Origin: Spirulina sp. SIO3F2
GTDB taxonomy: Bacteria; Cyanobacteriota; Cyanobacteriia; Cyanobacteriales; Spirulinaceae
Assembly: GCA_010672165.1 (NCBI GenBank)
Contig: JAAHHN010000052.1
Span: 1-34,642, forward strand
Direction of reading: 5' to 3'
Length of the DNA stretch: 34,642 bases
Part shown: one piece after another, positions 31,150 to 34,642 of the stretch
Layout of the letters: every line of letters starts with the position of its first letter
Position numbering within the stretch: position 1 is the first letter of the stretch
Made by a program: the position numbers and the translations under genes
Notes under the pieces: model-generated
Seen by the model: only the letters and a program-made list of their open reading frames with translations
What the model was told of the DNA's origin: nothing
Database searches by the model: none

Positions 31150-31308
31150 ATGAGTGCGTTTGGACGATTGAAACAAAACCTAAAGGAGCAACAAGAGCGA
31201 GGCTGTGAAACTAGCTCGACTATGAAAGAATTTGTCAAGGAGTATGACGAGCAGGCTCGGGAGGCAGAAGAAACTGTCCGGGAAAAGCAGAGCAGAGAGC
31301 GGAAGTAA
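31150..31308 (+). CDS. 52-residue charged helical protein, unknown
   Basis: It begins MSAFGRLKQNLKEQQERGCE and ends KQSRERK. It is highly charged and predicted to be one long helix. It is followed by the second small gene at 31403, so the two may form one unit of tiny soluble proteins on the opposite strand from the caspase locus. No Shine-Dalgarno sequence is clear. Antitoxin-like or phage-derived origins are guesses. Confidence 0.5.
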   Translation: MSAFGRLKQNLKEQQERGCETSSTMKEFVKEYDEQAREAEETVREKQSRERK

Positions 31309-31365
31309 AAAGCTACGATAAAAGTAAATAAAAAAATCTAAGTTGTCCGGATAATTGCTTTGGCT

Positions 31366-31392
31366 GATGTAAACGTAAGCGTTGTTTACATC
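31366..31392. promoter_or_regulatory. 9-bp palindrome GATGTAAAC/GTTTACATC
   Basis: A perfect 9-bp inverted repeat with a 9-base spacer (31366-31374, 31384-31392), ending 10 bases before the ATG at 31403. An operator or leader hairpin is likely. Confidence 0.55.
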
Positions 31393-31402
31393 CAAATCCC
31401 CT

Positions 31403-31573
31403 ATGTCATCCTACGAAGACTTTAAAAAGAAGGTCAATGAATTGTTGGATCAGGGGTGCTCTGCCGATCAGATTACACATATAATTCATCAGCATCAAAA
31501 ACTATTTGACGATGCAAAAGAAACTCTCAAAGCCGTACAAAAAATTGAGAGAGGAGAATCAGACAATCAATGA
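31403..31573 (+). CDS. 56-residue helical protein downstream of a palindrome
   Basis: From the ATG at 31403 (a TTG upstream at 31382 overlaps the palindrome and is rejected) it reads MSSYEDFKKKVNELLDQGCS, followed by ADQITHIIHQHQKLFDDAKE. Two or three helices with a Gly-Cys turn are predicted. It ends 10 bp from the converging coiled-coil gene. Its placement beside a cell-death-like locus makes a regulatory role conceivable but unproven. Confidence 0.55.
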   Translation: MSSYEDFKKKVNELLDQGCSADQITHIIHQHQKLFDDAKETLKAVQKIERGESDNQ

Positions 31574-31583
31574 TAGGGAAGAC

Positions 31584-32561
31584 CTAATAGTTCGGTAGTC
31601 TTTCCAATAGATATTCGATGCAGGATGTGATTTCTTCAATGCTTTCTTTCGGGAGGGGAGATGAAATCGCATCTTTCTTGATCGACAGAAATGCAATTGT
31701 GTAGGCGTCACTCTCACATACCAAGGGGATTTCGGGTGAATCCAGAATGTCAAATTTTCCCCAGCTTAAACTAAAGCTGATTTGCTCAAGAAACTGTTTC
31801 ATAGAAAGTCTGAATTTATTTGAAATCTCCTCTTTGCCAAGAAGATTTGGATATTGATCAAGGGCAACTTGAGTTGCGCGTTTAGCTAACCTGCCTACAT
31901 TGCGATTAACCCAATCTGCACCCATCCGGCTAACTTCTAAATCTTGATTTAAACTTTCAAGTATTTCCATTTCAGCTTGTGAACAATTGACTGACTTGAC
32001 ATCAAATGCAAAATCATCTAAGAGGTCTGAAGTTAGCTCATGCCCTTGGGACTGAAGCTCTGTGAGATGCTTACGCATTGCTTCAAGTGCATTCTTGATG
32101 AGGCGATCGCCTTGTTCACTCAAACTGCTCAACTTTTCATTTAGCTGATTGAAGACCTGTAGCTGCTGGAAGATTTTTCGAAGTTCATGCTGCTGCTCCT
32201 CCAAGATATAACCTGTTTGCCCAATCTCTTCAAGAACCTCTAAACGGGAATTCAGTTTGTCTATAGTAGACTGATCAAGTTCTATTTTGCGGAACTCTAG
32301 CGTTCCTGAAACTGGCAAATATTTCTCTGCTGAAAGATGCCCTGTCTGAAGTAGTTGGCGAATTGCTACGGTGAGTTCACGAAATTCCTCCATAGGTGAA
32401 GAATCACCAATGTGAATATGTGCCCCCTTTTCCACATAGGTGCTATATTTGCCTTGCTGATTAATCAAACGTTCTTTGTCTTGAATAGACCTTTGATCAC
32501 AATTGTGCAACTCGTCTATACAAGATTGTTCTGTATGGTTGCCACCCGGATGATTAGACAT
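31584..32561 (-). CDS. Coiled-coil protein carrying a caspase-matched adaptor motif
   Basis: The ATG at 32561 gives 325 residues; a TTG four codons earlier is less likely. Residues 34-53 read NQQGKYSTYVEKGAHIHIGD, matching the C-terminal tail of the caspase-like protein encoded upstream (13 of 20 residues). The following 120 residues form coiled coil (LDQSTIDKLNSRLEVLEEIG, LEEQQHELRKIFQQLQVFNQ), then a helical/mixed C-terminal domain of about 150 residues without a known motif. The shared motif, the same strand and a 132-bp spacing suggest that it is the caspase's partner: a sensor, inhibitor or substrate. No ATPase or NLR domain is present. Confidence 0.75.
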   Translation of the reverse strand: MSNHPGGNHTEQSCIDELHNCDQRSIQDKERLINQQGKYSTYVEKGAHIHIGDSSPMEEFRELTVAIRQLLQTGHLSAEKYLPVSGTLEFRKIELDQSTIDKLNSRLEVLEEIGQTGYILEEQQHELRKIFQQLQVFNQLNEKLSSLSEQGDRLIKNALEAMRKHLTELQSQGHELTSDLLDDFAFDVKSVNCSQAEMEILESLNQDLEVSRMGADWVNRNVGRLAKRATQVALDQYPNLLGKEEISNKFRLSMKQFLEQISFSLSWGKFDILDSPEIPLVCESDAYTIAFLSIKKDAISSPLPKESIEEITSCIEYLLERLPNY

Positions 32562-32693
32562 GACTTTTATCAAATATAGTTTGACATATACTTACATAAC
32601 TAAAGCATAGCTCAGGAGCTGAACTTCACCTAACTGCTATTCTGCTTAGAGCATGAGTCACACTCAAATGTGCAGATTCGCCAGGATTTGAGC

Positions 32694-33728
32694 CTAATCT
32701 TCATCACCGCGATCGCCAATATGGAGATTGTCTGTGTGCTCAATGTAGGTACTGTACTTACCACGCTGATTCACAGTACGAACTGTGTTGCCTTGACCCA
32801 TCACATTGTTGTCCCCGACTACAATTGTTGCACCACTTGCATCCTGAACCACAACAGCACGATCGCCTGATGCTTCTATCTGCGTAGTCTCGATCATCTG
32901 GCGCTCAAACTCTCCTGGCTCTAACTCAAATTCTGGATTTGCCAAGTGACTTGGTACACCTTTGGGCTGTGAATTGCCTGCCGCGTAATACGCCAACACA
33001 ACATTGTCCGCCCCCAGAAAATCCAGCATTGGGTTCTGTTTATCCTGCGTAAGCTGCGATACCCTTTTGCTTAGATACATCGCCACATCGCCAACTCTAA
33101 CAAAGCCACTTTGGTTTTCTGTCCCTTCACCACAGAACGCCTCAATCAATGCTTGTGTAAAGACGCTACAAAGCTGATTCTTAAAGCACAAAGATAGTTG
33201 ATTGGGACGAGAAGACGCGATCGCAATCCGTCCTGAACCCGCACTGAAAAATTCTGTTGCTTCTGGTGGCATTGGTGCTTTAGTAATTTCAAAGCCAGAC
33301 AAATCACTTAAACCACCCGCATGACAGCAATCCAACAGAACCAATAACTTCTTAGCAGGAATCTTTTGTAGCGCATTCAGCAGTTCCTGACTGCTGATCG
33401 CAGTTCCGCTTAAGTCTTCTGTACTATATCCATAAGCCAGCAAATAATAAGTACGAATTGGCTTAAGTAGTTGATACCCATGTCCCGAGAAGTAAATTAA
33501 AACGGTAGATTTCTCATTGGTCGATCGCGCCAATTCCTCCAAAGCACCTAAAATTTGCTCCCGATTCGCCTGCCTTTCTGTGAGTAAATGTATCTGCGAC
33601 TCCGGATAGGCACAACGTTCTGGATCGCGCAAAATCTTGGCGAGTTCCGTTGCATCTCGCACTGTACAGGGCAAGTCAGCACCAACCCCAATCACACAGG
33701 CATGACCCTGCTCAAACAAATCGCTCAT
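32694..33728 (-). CDS. Caspase-like peptidase (C14) with C-terminal adaptor motifs
   Basis: The protein has 344 or 345 residues, because two adjacent ATGs begin the frame. It has a caspase-fold domain at about 8-250, with the catalytic His84 (YFSGHGYQ) and Cys136 (LLDCCHAGG). Prokaryotic members usually cleave after Lys/Arg or Asp. The linker (about 255-290) leads to a beta-prone tail: ATIVVGDNNVMGQGNTV (301-317) and NQRGKYSTYIEHTDNLHIGD (321-340). The second matches the N-terminal motif of the downstream coiled-coil protein. Such tails act as effector-associated or amyloid adaptor motifs in bacterial immune proteins. No signal peptide is present, so a cytosolic suicide or signalling protease is likely. 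Confidence 0.9.
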   Translation of the reverse strand: MSDLFEQGHACVIGVGADLPCTVRDATELAKILRDPERCAYPESQIHLLTERQANREQILGALEELARSTNEKSTVLIYFSGHGYQLLKPIRTYYLLAYGYSTEDLSGTAISSQELLNALQKIPAKKLLVLLDCCHAGGLSDLSGFEITKAPMPPEATEFFSAGSGRIAIASSRPNQLSLCFKNQLCSVFTQALIEAFCGEGTENQSGFVRVGDVAMYLSKRVSQLTQDKQNPMLDFLGADNVVLAYYAAGNSQPKGVPSHLANPEFELEPGEFERQMIETTQIEASGDRAVVVQDASGATIVVGDNNVMGQGNTVRTVNQRGKYSTYIEHTDNLHIGDRGDED

Positions 33729-33805
33729 CATACTGCTCCCAAAGACCGATTTCTTATGTATTATAGGCGAGCCCTGGACGGTCTCACCCCCACCCCTAAA
33801 TCCAT

Positions 33806-34432
33806 TTATTCATCGCCCATCCACGCCTCAACCACCATCAAGCCCCAAATCCAACCAAACCGCTGCCGCTGCGATCGCACCACCCGAAAACCACCTTGGG
33901 TCAGCAAACCCCGCAACTCTGCCTCGGTGTAGCAGCGTTTGTGAGCCGGATCGAGCCAGCCTAAAACCCAATCACAAACCTGACAAAACCAAAAATCTCG
34001 ACACCAATCCAAAATAATCACCCGACCGCCTGGATTGAGCACCTGGGCAAACTGAGCCAATACGGTTTCCGGTTTATCAAAATAATGAAACGCGTTGGCA
34101 CAAACCACTGCATCAAACTGAGGTGTTGACCAGGGTAGAGCCGAAGCAGAGGCAAGCTGAAAGGTCAGATTGGCAGCATCTTTGTGTTTGGTGTGGGCGA
34201 TCGCCAACATCTGAGCTGAAAAATCTACGCCAATAATTCGCTGTTCTGGATTTCTTTGTATCAGTAACCGCTCAAATTCCCCTGTACCACAAGCTACATC
34301 CAAGAGCATTTCTTTCGGTCGAATCTCTGCCCAATCAATCAAGAAATTAAGTGTGTTGCTGACATAAAACTGCCAACGTTGATCGTAAATTTTGGCGAGG
34401 CGATCGTATTGTTGTTGGACAAGCGTTTCCAT
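33806..34432 (-). CDS. Class I SAM-dependent methyltransferase
   Basis: The ATG at 34432 gives 208 residues; a longer frame from 34462 overlaps the Fic gene. Motif I is LLDVACGTGEFE, and the acidic strand IIGVDFSAQML and the post-motif ANAFHYF are typical of UbiE-like enzymes. The C-terminal part is unusual, with WCRDFWFCQVCDWVLGW. It starts 5 bp after the Fic gene stop and is followed, 75 bp on, by the caspase gene on the same strand. Substrate unknown. Confidence 0.85.
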   Translation of the reverse strand: METLVQQQYDRLAKIYDQRWQFYVSNTLNFLIDWAEIRPKEMLLDVACGTGEFERLLIQRNPEQRIIGVDFSAQMLAIAHTKHKDAANLTFQLASASALPWSTPQFDAVVCANAFHYFDKPETVLAQFAQVLNPGGRVIILDWCRDFWFCQVCDWVLGWLDPAHKRCYTEAELRGLLTQGGFRVVRSQRQRFGWIWGLMVVEAWMGDE

Positions 34433-34437
34433 TGCAC

Positions 34438-34642
34438 CTATTCTTCCTCGGGTAACATACATCGCAACACGTAACCTTCCAGAGCCTGGCGATCGCCTTG
34501 GCGATATTGCCAGATCGCTTCTAGATATATCGGATGGTTAGGGCGAGGCTCAATCGGAAAGCGATGGGGCCAATAGTTGTAGCGCCCCAGCAGCGACCAT
34601 AAGACAAATCGAGCCACATGGCCATTGCCATTGATGTAGGGA
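34438..34642 (-). CDS. Fic-domain protein, C-terminal part (partial)
   Basis: The frame, open to the window edge, reads PYINGNGHVARFVLWSLLGR and ends in MLPEEE. It matches the Fic motif HxFx(D/E)GNGRxxR, except that the second half is GNGHVAR, with His in place of the usual Arg, and the leading His lies outside the window. Fic proteins AMPylate or otherwise transfer nucleotides or phosphate to target proteins; the GNGH variant may alter activity. It is the first gene seen of a run that includes a methyltransferase and the caspase locus. Confidence 0.75.
   Translation of the reverse strand, partial: PYINGNGHVARFVLWSLLGRYNYWPHRFPIEPRPNHPIYLEAIWQYRQGDRQALEGYVLRCMLPEEE

Overview
This window reads as a cyanobacterial chromosome segment. 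The HIP1 octamer GCGATCGC is scattered through it, for example near 1441 and 4909. Several genes are cyanobacterial hallmarks: a Psb32-type thylakoid protein, an NblA, a GUN4-domain protein, a Ycf29/Rre1-type regulator and a PEP-CTERM protein. The genus cannot be fixed from the sequence alone.

Layout. 1-2.8 kb: the 3' end of an HhoA/HtrA-type protease with its terminator, an eight-EF-hand protein with a basic amphipathic tail, and two small exported proteins. 3-9.9 kb: a proline-rich outer-membrane barrel protein, a DinG-like pseudo-helicase, a short conserved protein, an AT-rich pair (hotdog-like plus DUF6817-like), S-formylglutathione hydrolase and an MBL-fold protein. 9.9-15.6 kb: a coiled-coil protein, then a minus-strand unit read as exported HEAT-repeat protein, GUN4-domain protein, radical SAM enzyme and two related proteins of unknown function that share an N-terminal SMDTxWFAVD motif. 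15.6-21 kb: Nudix hydrolase, psb32, an RNA ligase of the DRB0094/Rnl5 type behind a strong palindrome, mobile-element-like repeats, a PEP-CTERM protein and the Rre1-type regulator.

21-26.2 kb: a self-contained small transcription unit (CRP-type site, sigma-70-like promoter, 37-residue membrane peptide, terminator), then folP, tpiA, glutathionyl-hydroquinone reductase, an ABC sugar permease, 5-formyltetrahydrofolate cyclo-ligase and a CAU-anticodon tRNA. 26.2-31 kb: small genes including a probable nblA and a decayed nblA relative, a membrane protein, a methyltransferase and an arsenic locus. The arsenic locus holds arsR, a Cys-rich exported protein, arsI and a broken TSUP permease, with two near-identical putative ArsR operators. 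A repeat copy and a Uma2 pseudogene follow.

31-34.6 kb is the most interesting part. A caspase-like peptidase (C14 fold, His84/Cys136) ends in a 20-residue motif that recurs near the N terminus of the coiled-coil protein encoded just downstream (13 of 20 identical). The pattern looks like the matched amyloid or effector-associated adaptor motifs known from bacterial cell-death and immunity systems. A Fic-domain protein and a methyltransferase lie immediately upstream on the same strand, and two tiny charged proteins, one behind a 9-bp palindrome, converge from the other side.
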